From Litomosoides sigmodontis (Eukaryota; Nematoda; Chromadorea; Rhabditida; Onchocercidae), in the NCBI GenBank assembly GCA_963070105.1, contig OY718804.1:7733817-7797816 (forward strand): a stretch of 64,000 nucleotides of DNA. The letters run 5' to 3'. Every line of letters begins with the position of its first letter. Position 1 is the stretch's first letter. The notes under the pieces were generated by a model. That model had not been told where the DNA came from and made no database searches. It saw only the letters and a list, made by a program, of their open reading frames with translations. This document shows positions 1 to 14,541 of the stretch, one piece after another. Both the position numbers and the translations under genes were made by a program.

Positions 1-2602
1 ACAGAAATTTCCACTTCACAACTGCTTTCCTATGATTTTTCTGGATTAACCTGAATTATTACATGCGTGAATGATAGCGATTTTGTTTTTTTTGGAGATG
101 AAGAAGCGTGAAGTCAATTTATTTAACACGTATTCGATGCTTTCAAGGGCATTTTTATGTCTGCATCTGTAATTTAATAGGAGACTTTTTTCTCCATACT
201 TGAAGCAATTTTTTGTGTACTTTTTAATTTTAAAGCAAAAACTGGAAAAATTTAATATTTAAGCCAGAAAATTGAGCTCGAAAGCTTTAAATGTTGTATA
301 AGTGGCACTCTTAATAGTTTGATTTATATTTCAGAGCGAAATCCGATAACTGGTGAAGTGAAATGTCCGGCAAAAATATCAGCTTGAATGTGCTTGCTTT
401 CCCATCGCTGAAAAAAGTTTGCAATTCCTATGAGAGACAAATGGAAGAATAACATTTATCAAACAAGAAAATATTGTTTCCTTTTTGTTTTCATTGTTAC
501 CCACTCATTTACGGTACCATACCATTTGGCTTAATAATTTTTATATTTCATTTCCATTTATCCATCACTTTCTCTCCTCAATTTAATGCCGTAATTGATG
601 AATTTAAATTTCATTATGTTTTGATAGGGAGGGAAGTGAGGAAATGAAGACGCGCACACATACTGTTGACGTCGAGAGGTTCTGTTTGTACCGACCGCCT
701 CAGTCACGTTTGTCTCGCATTCATTTGCGTCTGTCAATTTGGCCACTCATTATGCTTATCCGTCCATTACTGCAAGGGATATATTTATTGCTATCTTTAC
801 CTATCCTTCTAGCCAAAGATATAAATTAATGCGATATGAATCACTTCACGTCACTCAAGTCAAATAAGCTAATTAGACAACTGCAGATGATAATGGGAAA
901 GATGAAAGCATATGGATTAAGGTCATCCATTGCATCTCCCAACCATTTGTCCTTTGCTAATTGAAATGAACCACCGAGGAGGAGGGAGAGAGGTGTAAAA
1001 GTACTCCTTCATTTCATTTCATTTCATTTCATTTGACTTCCACAACTTGGCTTGAGTTTAGCAGGTGATTTTAATATCACTTCGGTGAGACTTAAATGAA
1101 TGAAATTTACACAACGATCAAGAAAAGTGTTCCGAAAAGAAGGTCGAATTAAAATTTAAATAACAAGTTGCAATTTGACCTGAAATGACACAATTCATTG
1201 TATGGATTAGTTCCAATCTGATAGTTAGTTAGTTATCGTTAAACAAAAAAAAGGGAAATTCGAATGAAAGAAACAAGAGGAGAGAGCGGAAGGAATTTGT
1301 GAATCATATCAAATACTTCCGCTACGCAGCGAGCTGAAAAAAAACGTTTGGGGAATGTTTTTCCTCTGTGCAAAAAACTCAGACATATTTCTGATCATTC
1401 CATTATCAGCACAGACATAAATTGCATCCGTCCAAATGGACCGTCTCATAATTCCGCGTTTAATTACAATGCTTACATACAAAATAAGTAGTACCTTTTT
1501 CAACATGTTTCCTGCAGCAGCTAAACTAACCCTGTAAATTTGCAAGGGTCAGATATCTTCTTGAAATTCCAAATCCCGATGAATTTCTTCATTTCACTTC
1601 TGGAAGAGTATTGAGTGTAGGCCTGTTTCAATTTTTGAAAAATAATTGTACAACTGATAATATTATGAAGATATTTCTCTCTGATTGCACGCACAGGGAC
1701 GAATTGAAAATTGAAAAAAGTAGCAAATTGCTTTTTTTCATCATTTCCACCTCTTTTTATTACTTGCTTAACGGTTTTTTTTCATACCCTTCAAACTTCA
1801 TTTCCATTGATAATGAAGACTTCTGAATTGCCTAACTTCATTGAATTGATTGAATTAAGGCGCCACTTTTTTGTTAATTTTAAAATTTGTCACGAGTCAG
1901 CCTAACATGTCTTCAATACTATCATTTAAATTTAAAACTGTAAGTTAAGCAAGCATGCGATAAATTCTAAGGCTTATTACAACTGACTAATTCACTGATT
2001 AAATCAGAAAGTTGATTAAAGAAGTCCTTCCAGAATTTCTGATAAGAAATTGAGAGGAAGAGGGGAAGGGAATAAATGATCTCCAGTGGAGTGAAATATT
2101 GAGAGAAACGGACAACGAAAGGATGACAACGCGTTCACGCTTAATTGCGTTTTTCAGATATTCCACGTAAAAGGAACAGAGGAGCGTATTTGGTGAACTG
2201 AACTACGTAGGCGTAATGCGCAACCAAATTGCGCCCACTGCACTGTGCTATGCAGATGTTTACTGAGCAGAAGTATCACTTTTATCAAAGCTGATCTTCC
2301 AGTAACGCTAGTGCTATCGTAATAATAGCGTTGATTCATTCACGTAACGAGCGTAGTAACGTAGTAGCAGTTGCCGTCGACTTTTTCGAGGGAGGTTGAT
2401 TGACAGAAAGAGCTTCTTCTCGCAGGAAGAGTGTCATGGAGAGGAGAAAAAAGGTTGCTGCAATTTGCTCGTTGATGTATCACTTTTATTTGTATGACTC
2501 GTCAAGCATAGAAACGATGACTCATCAAACTGTTTGCTTACGTGTGACTGAACGATAGCTTACTCCTTTTGCAGCAAAGTCGATTGTACGGGGAAATGAA
2601 GT
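1..2602. other. Intergenic region downstream of beta-mannosidase
   Basis: I see no supportable gene here. Open frames are short and lack splice-site context. On the minus strand an AATAAA polyadenylation signal (read as TTTATT at 2485-2490) lies a little over 100 bases past the beta-mannosidase stop and is a reasonable poly(A) site. A short ATTTC tandem run sits at 1011-1034. Confidence 0.6.
1011..1034. repeat. (ATTTC)n microsatellite
   Basis: About 4.8 perfect copies of the pentamer ATTTC, in intergenic DNA. Confidence 0.9.
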
Positions 2603-5600
2603 TTATATGTTAGCTTTGCCACAGTTACGTAACGAACAAATGGTGACATCGTTCCTGGTTAGTTGATGTCCAGGTTTCTTAAAGAGGAACAGTTGCAGAC
2701 TCCTCGTCGGCTCGGTCATCGTGAATGCATTGTCGGAGAACCAGCCGACTAGGCCTGGAGCTAACTCCACATATACGAAAGGTGCTATTTTGTCAGCTTC
2801 TAGCTCTAACTCATATAACAAATCGTTTAGCCTGCGTAGTTCTCGAATCCACGCCTTGCCGAAATTCGCTTCATCTACCTACAATAACCTGAAATAAGCA
2901 TAGCAATGAGTTATACGAATACTGAAACTTTTCCCACCTTAAACAACTTATCAGGCAAGTGAACCGTATCGTAACCAATTTGTGTACCATTACTTGACAA
3001 CATCCTTCCTCGCAAGACGTATCGGTCGTTTCCCCTCTCTCTGCAAAATTATACGATCATACTTTTCGCACTTGATAGCTTCCTTGTGTAGATGTAAAAC
3101 CGAACAGAAATTTTGTCAGCGTGTAACTTTATTTTAAAAGTACAGCTGACAATCTTTGATGTTAATCATGGATTGAACATCCGGAAATAATTGGCCAATT
3201 GATACGGACCTTCTTCTGTTCAAAATCGTTCCGTTGATTGGGATTTCAATAGATGACAGCGGACTGATTGAAGCTACGTGTTGTTCGAATACATTAACTG
3301 GAAAAAAGCTATGGAAGCGGAAGATTTCCAAAAGCACTGTAACATTGCTTACTGGCTTTAACAGATCTGATACAATGAACAAGTGAACGTCATCGTCTAT
3401 TGCCTGCAACAACAAAAAAAGTACGCCCAACGTGATTTCATCAGTGCTTCTAGTTTGCTCTCTCGCTTCCTACGTCCGAAGCAATCCCAACTGATTTTTG
3501 AACGTGAATAGTTGGAACTCTTCTTGCGCAGAATCCGTTCACCACCCAAATGATTTCTTGCATAAATTGGTAAGGATAGCATCGTAACGATACTTGTATA
3601 TTATTGCAAGTGAATTAATTAGCCTAGCAATCGACTGATTAAGTGATAGTGCTTTGTTGGGATTCTGACTTAGAGGCGTTCAGTCATAATCCCTCAGATG
3701 GTAGCTTCGCACCATTGGCCGATCGGCCAAGCACATGAACCAAATGTCTGAACCTGCGGTTCCTCTCGTAACCCACCAGAGAAAGAATGATTGGTGCAAA
3801 GAATCGACGGGCAAAGTAATGAGCGGGTTTCCATGAAAGTTCGAAATCAATTGTTGACCAAGTTGGTGCTCCCCAGAGGTCGTTCAATTGCCAGTACAAT
3901 GCACACATTGTATTACCACGGCCATCTTCCGTTAAGCGTCCACGCCACCTGAAAGAGATATAGCAGTAGGTATTTCCTCATTCCAGAATGGAATGCCATT
4001 ACGAAGCTTACCTTCGGTAATGCTCTGTCTGCACTTGATAAGTGACCGCTTGATGGAATTGGGATAAGTATACGAAACGATCCATGAATTTCTCTCTTCT
4101 CAAATAGACACAATCCTCGCCCACTGTCTTCCCACATTCACTTGGAATCTGCAACTGAGTGCGTTGTCAATGGTTTGAGGATAGAATTCTTACTTTAGGT
4201 CACACTGATTGCTAGTAATACTTGCCTTATCGCCCCACAGAAATGTTAGATGTGAACTGTAAGTTCAAGTATTTAGGATTAAAAGCTCCATTTATAGAGG
4301 GCTGTGTTGTAGTATTCGAATATTTAGCAGCGTATGATGGACACGTAGAGAAGGTTGCAACTCAAGCATGGATAAGAAGTATTTGCAACGTGAACTTACG
4401 ACAGGTAACTCTTATCTCCATTCTTGCCCACACGATTAAACTCTGGAGAACTCCGCTCGGAATTTGGGACAAACCTCGACAGTAAGAGTAGTGAAGCTGA
4501 ATAAAAAACTTTAATTACTTTGAAATGTGAAAATATCATAGAAAGTTGAGCGAAGAATCCACCAGGATGATGTTGTCTACGTCTCATTCCTTCGCTTGTA
4601 TAGAACCAGTCTGTTTCATTCAACCATTTCAACATCGTTTCTCTGAAAAGCAACAATTATCAATGTTTCAGAATTCTTCTCTTCACGGTTCTCTTCCATC
4701 GTCCTAATTGGAGTGGAATTCGATGAGAAATGAAGAAGACTGTTGCGCAAGCTTCTGAGGAAGCAACATTTCCGACACAGTTTGATAACTGATATCGCTT
4801 CTCTAGCACTTCATGATAACGAGCAGTTGACACCTTGCTACGTACAAAGCAGACTGAGTAGGAATATTCTTACTTTCTTGGAAATGACTGTACACCGTAT
4901 TCAGAGGAGCATCGTGGAATTGGATATGTGGAATCTTTCCATAAATCGTCTAATTCATTATAGAAGTGAATATCACCGTATCTCTCGTCAGCGGGATTTT
5001 CTGCTACACCTCCTTCTCTAGAAGGTTTTCCAGGAATTTTTCACATTTAGAGAATGTGCACTATGCCATTTGAATTACAACTGTAGCCATTGGAATAATT
5101 ACTTTTCAGATTCCACTCCGTTTGTTGGGCTGGACAATAGGTATGGCCTGGTACCATCCAGTTCGGCGATAATTGGTCTTACCGTTCCATTATACAATTT
5201 CATATAGTCTGATATCTATAAATTATTGCTTTGGATGCAAAGGGAAGGGAATTTTATGTCAAAATTGTGGGACAAGAGGCTAACAAATGTTTTCGCCTTC
5301 TCTAGGCATTATTGTAGTGGCCTCAACACCTCACATTTAAATGAGGTGAGTTTTCGAGGTGTAGAAGTGATAAAGCGTAATCAGCCACTACGTCTTGCAA
5401 GCAAGCATCAGCTAATCAATGACCGCTCAGAACGATTATTAAAAGGCTATGAAATTGAAAGCCATAATTTACGTTCCATCTTAAAACAACTTTAGGCCGT
5501 TCAACTGAACAGTACCGAATCGGCGAGAGAGTAATTGTCCGCAAAGAACCACTGACGGACGCCCAACTCGTTCTCATTGTTCCCGGCCCAAACTAAAATA

Positions 5601-8429
5601 GATGGATGGTGTCGAAGTCGCTCCACCTGCAACGCAACACCTGAGATGCCACAGTGAAGTGGCGCATCTGACAATCAGAAGGAAGCACTAAGTTCATTTG
5701 AAGGAATGGACAACCTGCGTGCACACTTCCTCTCGAACATTCTGCAGATATTCCTTATCAGTTGGGTACAACGCACAGGCGAACATCATGTCCTGCCACA
5801 CCAGCAATCCCTGCAACATCGAGCAGAAATGAAACAACAAATGGCCGCAGTATACTTGACTGTTACACGTGCGATGCAGGATGAAGGATGAAGGATAGGA
5901 TAGGGAGTGTGCATAAGTACACTCTAACCAGTTCATCAGCTAAATCGTAGAAATGGTCACTCTCGTAGTGACCACCACCCCATACACGTAGCGCATTCAT
6001 ATTCGATTCACGAGCTGACTCGAGTAAAAATTTCTCTTGGAAACGGTGATTGCGAGCCGGAAATACTGATGATGGAATCCAATTCGAGCCTGAAATTCAA
6101 ATAATTTGAAGCTGAAATTATACGAAAAGAATAAAGTATAGCGAAGAATCATAGCTATTTCAATGAAACCTTTCGTAACACTGTCATTCATACTGCTAAA
6201 ATTATTTATCCTAAAACTTACATTATTTGCAAAATTTTATTTTAAATGAACCTTTACCGATTTGCCAGGAATCTCACTTCACTTAATTTTCTCAAAGATT
6301 AAATTAAATGATGACCTTTAAGAAATATAGGTTGATCGTTGATCATGAAATAGAAATGCCTTCCCTGCGTGGGTTTTTCGCTGTTAACGTAATCCTGAAT
6401 AAGCTTAACTGTCCTAAATCCCACTCGTATTTCCTTGTCAAAGTTCCGTCCTAAAGATGGTCGAATGGTCAAACATTCATTTTCATCTTCAAAGGGTCAA
6501 TCATTGATTACTTTCAGCTCGTTGAATGTGTTATCCGAAAATGATTAGATTTCACTGCAAGCAAAAATGAAAAAATTCGACACCTTTTCCCAACCGCTAA
6601 TATTGGCATTTTTAAGCTTCATATCTCTTTTTTAAGTAGTTAACAAAGGTGTGATGGAAGCTGTCCCTGTCTAAATTTAATTTTGATTTCAATATGATCA
6701 AATAACCTTTCACGAACCTTCGTGAAATACTGAAGCAACTAATTTGTACAGCTTTTGCTTGCCAACACCATTCGGCCACCATCTCTCAACTGCATCGCCG
6801 GGCACTAACATTCTTCGTTCCACAATATTTTTGCTTATTGGATTAAATGAGGTAGTAAAGTGATCTGCGATGGAAATTTCAGGTAATGCCAGCGTCACTT
6901 GCGCACGCTTGATTTTCACCGCACTCCACACTGTCAGTCTCAGCGAAATGATGAATTGCTGCTCTGCAATTCGCATTTCTCTGAAGAAGAAAGTGCCACC
7001 CACCTAGTGGGGAAGTAATCATTAGCAGTGTAATTAGCGAGTGAATTAGATGAATGAATGCAAATAGTATTATCTAAGGAGGACTGATTCCCTTGCGCCA
7101 TCACTGCAACTGCGCTTTGAGTATGCTAATCAGATTGATAGGAATGAAGCTAACTTTTAAATGAGATCGCTGCTGATATTTTGTCCACAAATATTGCCTT
7201 CACTCCTTCGATAGATATTGCTTTCCAAATGCCGACAGCTGGAAACGAAGGCCCCCAGTCCCAGCTGAAGCTCGCCTGCATTTTCCTGCAACATTTCCAT
7301 CACTTTCTCCTCGTCCATCAAAATTTCCATCAATTTGCGGTCAGAATAATTGCAGAAATTAGATAGTAAACTTTAGATTCCAATAGAATAATAGCCCATT
7401 ATCACGATTTTTTCGGAGAAAGACAAATTGCAAGATGAGAATAATGAAGAGGAGGAAGATACCTGATGAAATTAACATGACATTCACCCTGAAATTCCGG
7501 TACCGGACATACGGGAGGAACAGCATGACCAAATCGTTCCTGCATTATCATTCCGAATCAGAACATGGAATTTATTATTCAACAAATGAGGGAGCTGAGT
7601 GTCTGGTAGTTTGATGAACAGTTACTTTAGAGAAAACGGAAGAGTTTAATAGAGTTATGACAATTTGGAGTTAGGAATTTCAGAAAATCAAATTTTATAT
7701 GTCAGGAATTTCTAAGCCTAGCAAGAGCCGACAAGCGACGGTACAAACAAATTTGATCAAAATGAGAACGCGAAACCTGGTACTCCTGAGATTTCTGTTT
7801 CGCATAATTAATGGGTGATTTAAATTCAATGCGTAAATAATTTTTCCCAATTTTCCATTGCTTTAGAGGGATTAGATAGGAGACGAATTGATTGTAAGCT
7901 CTGAGAATTAATGCATCGTTAAAGAATACATCCGCCACGGTATCAAATCCACCAGCATTCAACAGCACTCCTCTTACCTTCAATTTCAACAACCATTAAT
8001 GGTGGAACTGAAATATCAACCAGTCGTTTCTCCTAATTACCCTAACAATCCTCCGATACCTTTCAGCAGCTTTACCTTTCACTCTTTCATCAAAGCGATC
8101 TATAAGGCACGAAATAGCAGGATATTTTCTAGCTTGAAACTTACCTCACTCCAATTCCTGGGAATAGTAAATGTTGTGTGGTAAATCCAGTCCACTCGTG
8201 GTACCCATCTTAGTAAACGATCATTCTTACCGAATAGTGGCTCAGAGATGTAGTTTGCAAGGAATAAATCTTGATAGATATCGCCTGGCACCTGAGCTAA
8301 GCCTTTAATAGAGCCATTTGCTGATTGAAAGTACCAGTGGAATTGATCCAAATGGAAATTTCCCTTGCTACACGTCGCTCTCCGAAAGTTGAATTTAAAA
8401 ATTAATAGAAAATAAAGAACGAATAACAT
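2603..8429 (-). CDS. Lysosomal beta-mannosidase (GH2, MANBA-like), multi-exon
   Basis: Removes terminal beta-linked mannose from N-glycan fragments in the lysosome. The first exon gives a hydrophobic signal peptide ([11 protein letters not shown]), then the GH2 sugar-binding domain with VPGDIYQDL and [13 protein letters not shown]. Later exons give [58 protein letters not shown] and [15 protein letters not shown], all in family order. The acid/base glutamate is in WAGNNENE (about 5560-5620) and the nucleophile glutamate in [10 protein letters not shown] (about 4890). The C-terminal domain has [16 protein letters not shown] and ends with [14 protein letters not shown] and a stop at 2603. Exon joins such as [15 protein letters not shown] restore the family sequence across GT-AG introns. 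Both catalytic residues are present, so the enzyme looks functional. Not every exon edge was resolved. Confidence 0.93.
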
Positions 8430-10494
8430 TTTTAGCCTGAAAAGTCTATGAATGGATGTACGAACGCGGGTGATATTTCTCGGCTTCTCAATTTCTGACC
8501 TATTTTGATGTTACTTTTCCATTATAAATCAATTTATTTAAGTGCTAGTTCATCGTTACAAAAAAAATTCATAATTCGGAATTCAAAATTGCAAATTCGT
8601 CTGCATAGTGCTAGAGAGGACTGTAATTAAATTTGATAAACAGAAAGTAGAAAAATCACGTCACTTAAATATACCAAAATATATTTCGAAATTTAAATAA
8701 TACGGTTGCCTTTTGCCAACTGTTGATGTACAGAAGAATCCTTAGGACACAAACACCCACTGATATCCGCCAGTGCTCATTTCTCTCAAATTAGCATAGA
8801 ATGGAATCGCTGACATGATGTGATTTGCACGCACCATCAATTAGGCAGTGAACTGAGTTTGTGCAAGCGACAGCTGCTCGTAAGAAAACATTGAGCTGAA
8901 GCGCTTTGGCAATGCTACCGTCATATTAATTCAACTCGTCGAGTGCTGCTAGAAAGAGCTTCAGATTCCTTGCTAATTGTAAGGATGGGATGTATTATTA
9001 GGCACGAGAAGGCTCGAACTAATTAATCACAGATGTCGGAGCGATGATGACCTATGGTTGAGAAGCTTCTGGTCAGCTCTCGATCACGTATGTAGGTGCA
9101 ACTTCCATCCATCATGTGCGACGTTTTCAACAGCCTAATTGAATAGGAAATGGTCACTTTTGGAATTGGAAAAATTGAAGCACACAATTATACTCTTTTA
9201 GAGAAGAGATTGAAGAAATATCTCATTCGATTCGCAGAAATAAGTTGAATTTTTGAGGAATTAAGATTTCAATTGATTAAAATGGACTTATAAGGCCTGT
9301 GAATCAGCAATTGACTGATGCATTGCATATTGTCTGGATTAGTCTGATACGCGGTGACTTCAGCCAGTTCATTACTCAGTGTCGATCGCACTACAGTATG
9401 AATAGATAAATTTTACGGTGTAAAATTATCATTCTGCATTGTTGACGCTCCATAATAGAATGTGTTTTTTAGTTTTCACGTATTAATTTTGATCAGATCG
9501 ATAGGAAAAGATGCAAAGATGTTTAGGTCAGTTTATTGTGATTACATTTAAAAAAACAGTAAAATAGGGAAACAATTAACTAGCTTCCTAAGCATCCATT
9601 GACAATTGAGCAAAAACTAAATTATTTTTAAAAGATTAATTTTCGCCCCATAAGAAAAAGGAACAATTGGGTAGGCAATTCTCACCTGCACTATAGTTAA
9701 GGGAAACATCAGAAATATGGGGAGAAGATTAGTCTTTTAAAATAATTCAATCTTTGCTCAACCGTCAATGGAATTGCTGATGTATTTAATGACAACATCA
9801 ACGATATGATACAATCGCAGGAATGTAGAGAGATTAAACAACTGTTGGAGAGTAGACTAAACTTCAGAAATATCTAGTTTTTAATTAAAATACTTGAAAT
9901 TTATTAAAACATATGTACTAGTACATCAAAAACCAGAACAATTGGTCAGAATTATTTACACTAATGTGCTAACCCCAATAGATTTAATTTCAACCTCATT
10001 CCCCACACACACACTCTCTCTCTCCCTCTGCTTTTCCCGAAATACCTCATCACGTAGTATATATCAATTTTTCCACTGCAAAAAACAATGAAAAAATGGA
10101 TGATAGATGGCGATGGAAGAAAGGGAATAATTACACCAGCTGCTGGTTGGATGTGCGATAGCTAATTGCGCCTCTTCATCGATCCCTTCCCATATGAAAG
10201 TGATGATAGCGCAACAACTCGGATAGCTTATTATGAACGGATGGAGCATCTTCAGGCAGAAAAAGCACAAAATCGTGACTGTGGAACAGGTCAAGCGTGA
10301 TAAATGAGAATACGCACGCCGATGATGATAACAGGTCAGCAGCACATCTAAACGGAAAACGAAATTGGAGGAAAACATTGATGAGATTGTACACGACAGG
10401 GAAACAAACAAAGTAGTATATTTGCATATTCCAATAGTAAAAATGCTTCATGTTTTTACAAAACTACGGGTATAAGGGCAGTGTACATTTTCAT
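8430..10494. other. Intergenic region, beta-mannosidase 5' flank / METTL18 3' flank
   Basis: About 2 kb with only short open frames and no recognisable protein. It should hold the beta-mannosidase promoter and the METTL18-like 3' UTR. A CT-rich tract lies near 10015-10030. No other structure was seen. Confidence 0.55.
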
Positions 10495-12861
10495 TCAAGA
10501 AGAAAATTTTCGAGTCAACTGTATGATCTTTCGTGGAACATCGCTTTCGCTACTCCAACATATGTACGAATCAAATACGCCACGTGTTTTCACATATTCC
10601 AAAAAGCTTGGTATATTACCACCAACACCAAAGTAAAACATCTTTGCTGCTAGCAAGCTGAAATTTGTCATTATATGAATAAAGAAAAACAGGAAAATAT
10701 TGAAAAATTGTGATCGAAAGAAGACAGTGCACGTGAGGATAGTTATTAATCCAACGAATCAAACATTATTTTTTGATAAAAGCGAACACGAAAAAGACCG
10801 CACATCTGAGCATTTCGTCCAATAACATAGCAGAACATAGAAGAATGGTGACAGAATCTCCACAACTCTTTAAAGATTCAATAGGATGAGCTGAAGATTG
10901 GCTGGAAATTTTGAATTTGCAAGTTACTTACATCAAGCCATCAGGTGGAAGGACGACATCAAACAGATTATGCAAAACCTCGTAATGTTCTTCGTTGTAG
11001 ATCGTTTCAGATGTTAGAACAACATCAAACCTTAAATATGACCTCAAATGTCTCTCACTTGTAAACAGGATGGAATAAAAAACCTAGAAATGAAACTAGT
11101 GAACTAACGGTAAAAAAATTACTCTTTTACCCTTTCAGTTTTCTTGACAAGTTACTGCATTGTTTTGAATCATAGAATAAATTGAGATTTTCATGCCTTT
11201 CAAACAGCAAGAACTCCCTTCCTCGACAAAATAGCTTGTAGATAAATAAATATTAGTGAATTATTCTTTTCAAATTGAAGTTCTTTAAATTTATCAAAAT
11301 TGCATTGATTAAAATTAAGTGCTCGCATTATAAATATACTAATAATTGAACAAGTCACTAATAACCAAATTCTTGTTTGCAATATGCAAGCTTGTTTTCC
11401 TTGAAATTGATGCTCATGATAATTAAACAAGCGATAAAATTAAAATTTCAAACAATACAAAGTTACGAACGTTAATTCAAGTTACAATAATTGGTGTTCC
11501 AACATTTATTCTGCAATAAAAGTAAATACCTAATTTAGTTGCTGTTATACTGACAACTGTCACATATTACGTTAACATCTTAATTCATCGCTGATTAAAA
11601 ACCAAATGTTATTGAAAAGTTACTATTTTTTTTTAATTATTCACTCTTAGTCAGATATCACTGTCAATTTTTCCAGCGTGGATTCTATGAGATAATTATT
11701 TTGCAGTAAAGATTGCACTGCAAACCTATCGAAACATTCAACTATGAGGAAAAAAACAGTTAAATTAATTAATTCCTAAACTTTCCTTTACTTTCATTTT
11801 CAACTTATCTCCTTTCTCTTCCTTGCAACACTTTCATTACAGCAATTCCTCTATGTGGGAACAACAAAACTCATAAATAAATATTAAAGCTTTAAAGGCG
11901 TGACTTTAATTGTTTTCATATTGGAATACAATTACAGCCGTGCCTCATCGACTGCTGCATTTTCGTCATAAATGTTTTCAAGATAAAAAAAGATATACGC
12001 TTACTTCTGGTCACCTGTTTTCTGCTGTAATGTGGCCCAGTCACAGCCATAAAATCGGCAATTCTCCAAGCTTGCATTATTGACCGTGAAATTATCCTTC
12101 GTAAAGCAACTGACGACAGCATCATTCTATAAAATATAACGACCAAAAATACTGTCATACATTGCGAAGTTATTTTTATATGAAATACATTAGTAATTAC
12201 ACAGAACATACATAATCCTGCAGAACGACTTCCTTAGCACCCTTCTGCAATGCCAAAATTGAAGGTAATCCTGCGCCGCACCCAATCTAAAATGATAGCG
12301 CTAAAGACAAACGTAAAGCAATAAAACTCCCAACAAGATGTTTCACGGCAATAGCCTACCTCAAGAATCCTCTTGTCCTTCAAAATTTGTGGTTCCAAAA
12401 CCTTATCTATATATTCGCATAGATCGATAGCGCTTTCCCACACTTTGAATCCACCTGCAAACACAGACGCAACAGTAAGGGATGACTTTTTTTCACTTCA
12501 GTATCACCTAGCAGTGGTTGCTTGATTGAACAATTTTAACGGAGAATTGCAAAATCCAAACTGCCCAATCATATCGTCGCAGATGTAAAAAATCAATGAG
12601 AAAGTGATGCAAACATTGAAGCAATTATTTTAAATCAAAAAATATGTTGCAATTCACCTTCATAGACACCAATGGTACGATCACACTGAGCAATCTGTTC
12701 CAGCGACGGATCTCCTTGATATCCTCGTTCTTTTACATTTCTGTCCAGCGTGGCCTGATCAACATAATATAAGCAATGTCCCGATGACAGCTCAACACAC
12801 TCTACACCTTCTTTAATGTCACCAGCATCTTTTCTCATCGTACTAATCGACAGTATCAATT
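10495..12861 (-). CDS. METTL18/HPM1-like protein-histidine N-methyltransferase (5' end incomplete)
   Basis: METTL18 enzymes methylate a histidine of ribosomal protein L3 using S-adenosylmethionine. Exons in transcript order give QCDRTIGVYEGE, then GGFKVWESAIDLCEYIDKVL, then the SAM-binding loop IGCGAGLPSILALQKGAKE with VVLQDY directly before a GTATGT donor (about 12215-12290). Next come FTKDNFTVNNASLENCRFYG, FDVVLTSETIYNEEHYEVLH (about 10930-11030) and MFYFGVGGNIPSFLEYVKTR before a TGA at 10495. This order and the VYEGG..VWE, LTSETIY and FGVGG motifs are diagnostic of METTL18 rather than of METTL21-type enzymes. The upstream-most exon I can support starts after an acceptor (TTTCAACAG) at 12861. 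The first exon and ATG lie further right, up to about 13.8 kb, and were not found. Confidence 0.87.
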
Positions 12862-14172
12862 CTGTTGAAATTAAAATAAAATTAAATAAATTCGGCACAA
12901 TTCAACTGTCCATTGCCAATGCGAGTCTTATCATGAATAACGGACACAAACAACCTCCAAGGTTGTATTTCATCCTACACACAACACCGCTATCAGATCT
13001 CTTTGGAAAATAAACATGCTAACACACGACAGTGCAATAATGCATGATAACATAATTGTGCAACAATCTTTGACACCTTCTACTGCTAAGCTCAATTCCA
13101 TCCAGTATCCTTTCGCACTGTGCCGCTGTACCTGTCAGGAAAAGTGGCAGAAAAGGAATGGTTGAAATGATAATTCTAAGAATCCAGAGTCAAATTCTTG
13201 ATGGAATCAAATAATGAAAAAGCAAATTAGCACTGTCATTAGGCTTTATTATTCTAAAACGGATACATAGATGGTAGCAACATCAGCTGCAGATAACACA
13301 CGCAGCTGCTAACTTTTAAGCAAATTTACCGAAATTAATCAAAATACCAACTTGCATTATCCTGTTGAACAAATGACAACGTTGTACATCCAATATCAGT
13401 CATCGACTAATCTATGTTTTTTATTATGGTCAATTTCTAATAATAGAAAATATCTACCAGAAAAAAATTAGACGACATCTTTCTCATATCAACGATTTGG
13501 AAAACACATTTTTCACTTAAGAATGGGTCGTTTGATTGACGTATGTCAATCCTGGTAACTTATCTCACGCCAACAATAAAGACAGCGATTAAACACTATC
13601 CAAATATATATAATGATAAAAAAATAAAGGAATTAATAAATCAACTATCGAGAAATCCCTGTGAAGAATGCAGAGCGTCACTATGGTCTTCAATAAGCCT
13701 CTCAAAATTGTCTCCGCTTGATGAAACTTAACACTTGACTGAACGATTCAACGACTAAGCTACCATTCGCATGATACAATAATATCAATGCTCTCCAATT
13801 TCTACAAAAATTTCCTGCATTCTCTTAGAACACAAATAAAACGGAGACAGTAGCGCAAGCGACATGTCGACCGATTGAAAGAATATTCCGGAAGCTAAGT
13901 AAGTGGCCTTTCCAAATAAAAAATCTCTTTTAAAATTAAAAATCTTCAGAGGACGTGGTACACAGGTCATATCCAGGTAGGATGTCGCGACGCTGATCGT
14001 CTAACATCCTGCAGGTTAAAAATGCATAAAAGGAGTGTAAACCAAGAAAATTACCAACGAAATGATTTGTAATTCAATTTATCACAGTGGTATTCTCATT
14101 CCTCACGAATATCTTAGTAATATATCACAATAAATACTTTTATCACCATTGTCACCAGAGCTGTTTCAACTA

Positions 14173-14191
14173 TAATAATAATAATAATAAT
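14173..14191. repeat. (TAA)n microsatellite
   Basis: Perfect trinucleotide run of about six copies in intergenic DNA. Confidence 0.85.
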
Positions 14192-14514
14192 ACAAGAGAG
14201 ATACATTATATAATATTGACGCTCTTCCAGAAATGATGATTCATCACGAATAATACTGAATCCAAAATACGAAATTAATTCTACTAATGTATATTTTCGA
14301 CTCAACAAACCAACCAATGATCAATCCAGAAAAGTTCAAAATTATTCCAAGTGCTTTACAAACTCGGAAAATGCAGAACTAAGAGTGTTTTACTAATCTT
14401 ATTAACAATATGCAATAAGAAACCTCTAGTCTTTTATCGTTGAATTACTTCCGGAATTATTTATCATAAATCTTATGGAGGAGTTAGCATTGAAGCATTA
14501 CGCTTAAAAATATC

Positions 14515-14541
14515 CCGTGATGGACAATCAGTCCATCACGG
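14515..14541. repeat. Perfect 11 bp inverted repeat with 5-base loop
   Basis: CCGTGATGGAC and GTCCATCACGG flank the loop AATCA. The stem is perfectly paired and GC-richer than its surroundings. It lies about 1.1 kb past the golgin stop. Function is unknown. Confidence 0.9.

Noticed and set aside
13785..13970. Minus-strand open frame considered as the METTL18 first exon
   Set aside because: No donor in a phase that joins the next supported exon, and no similarity to the METTL18 N-terminus.
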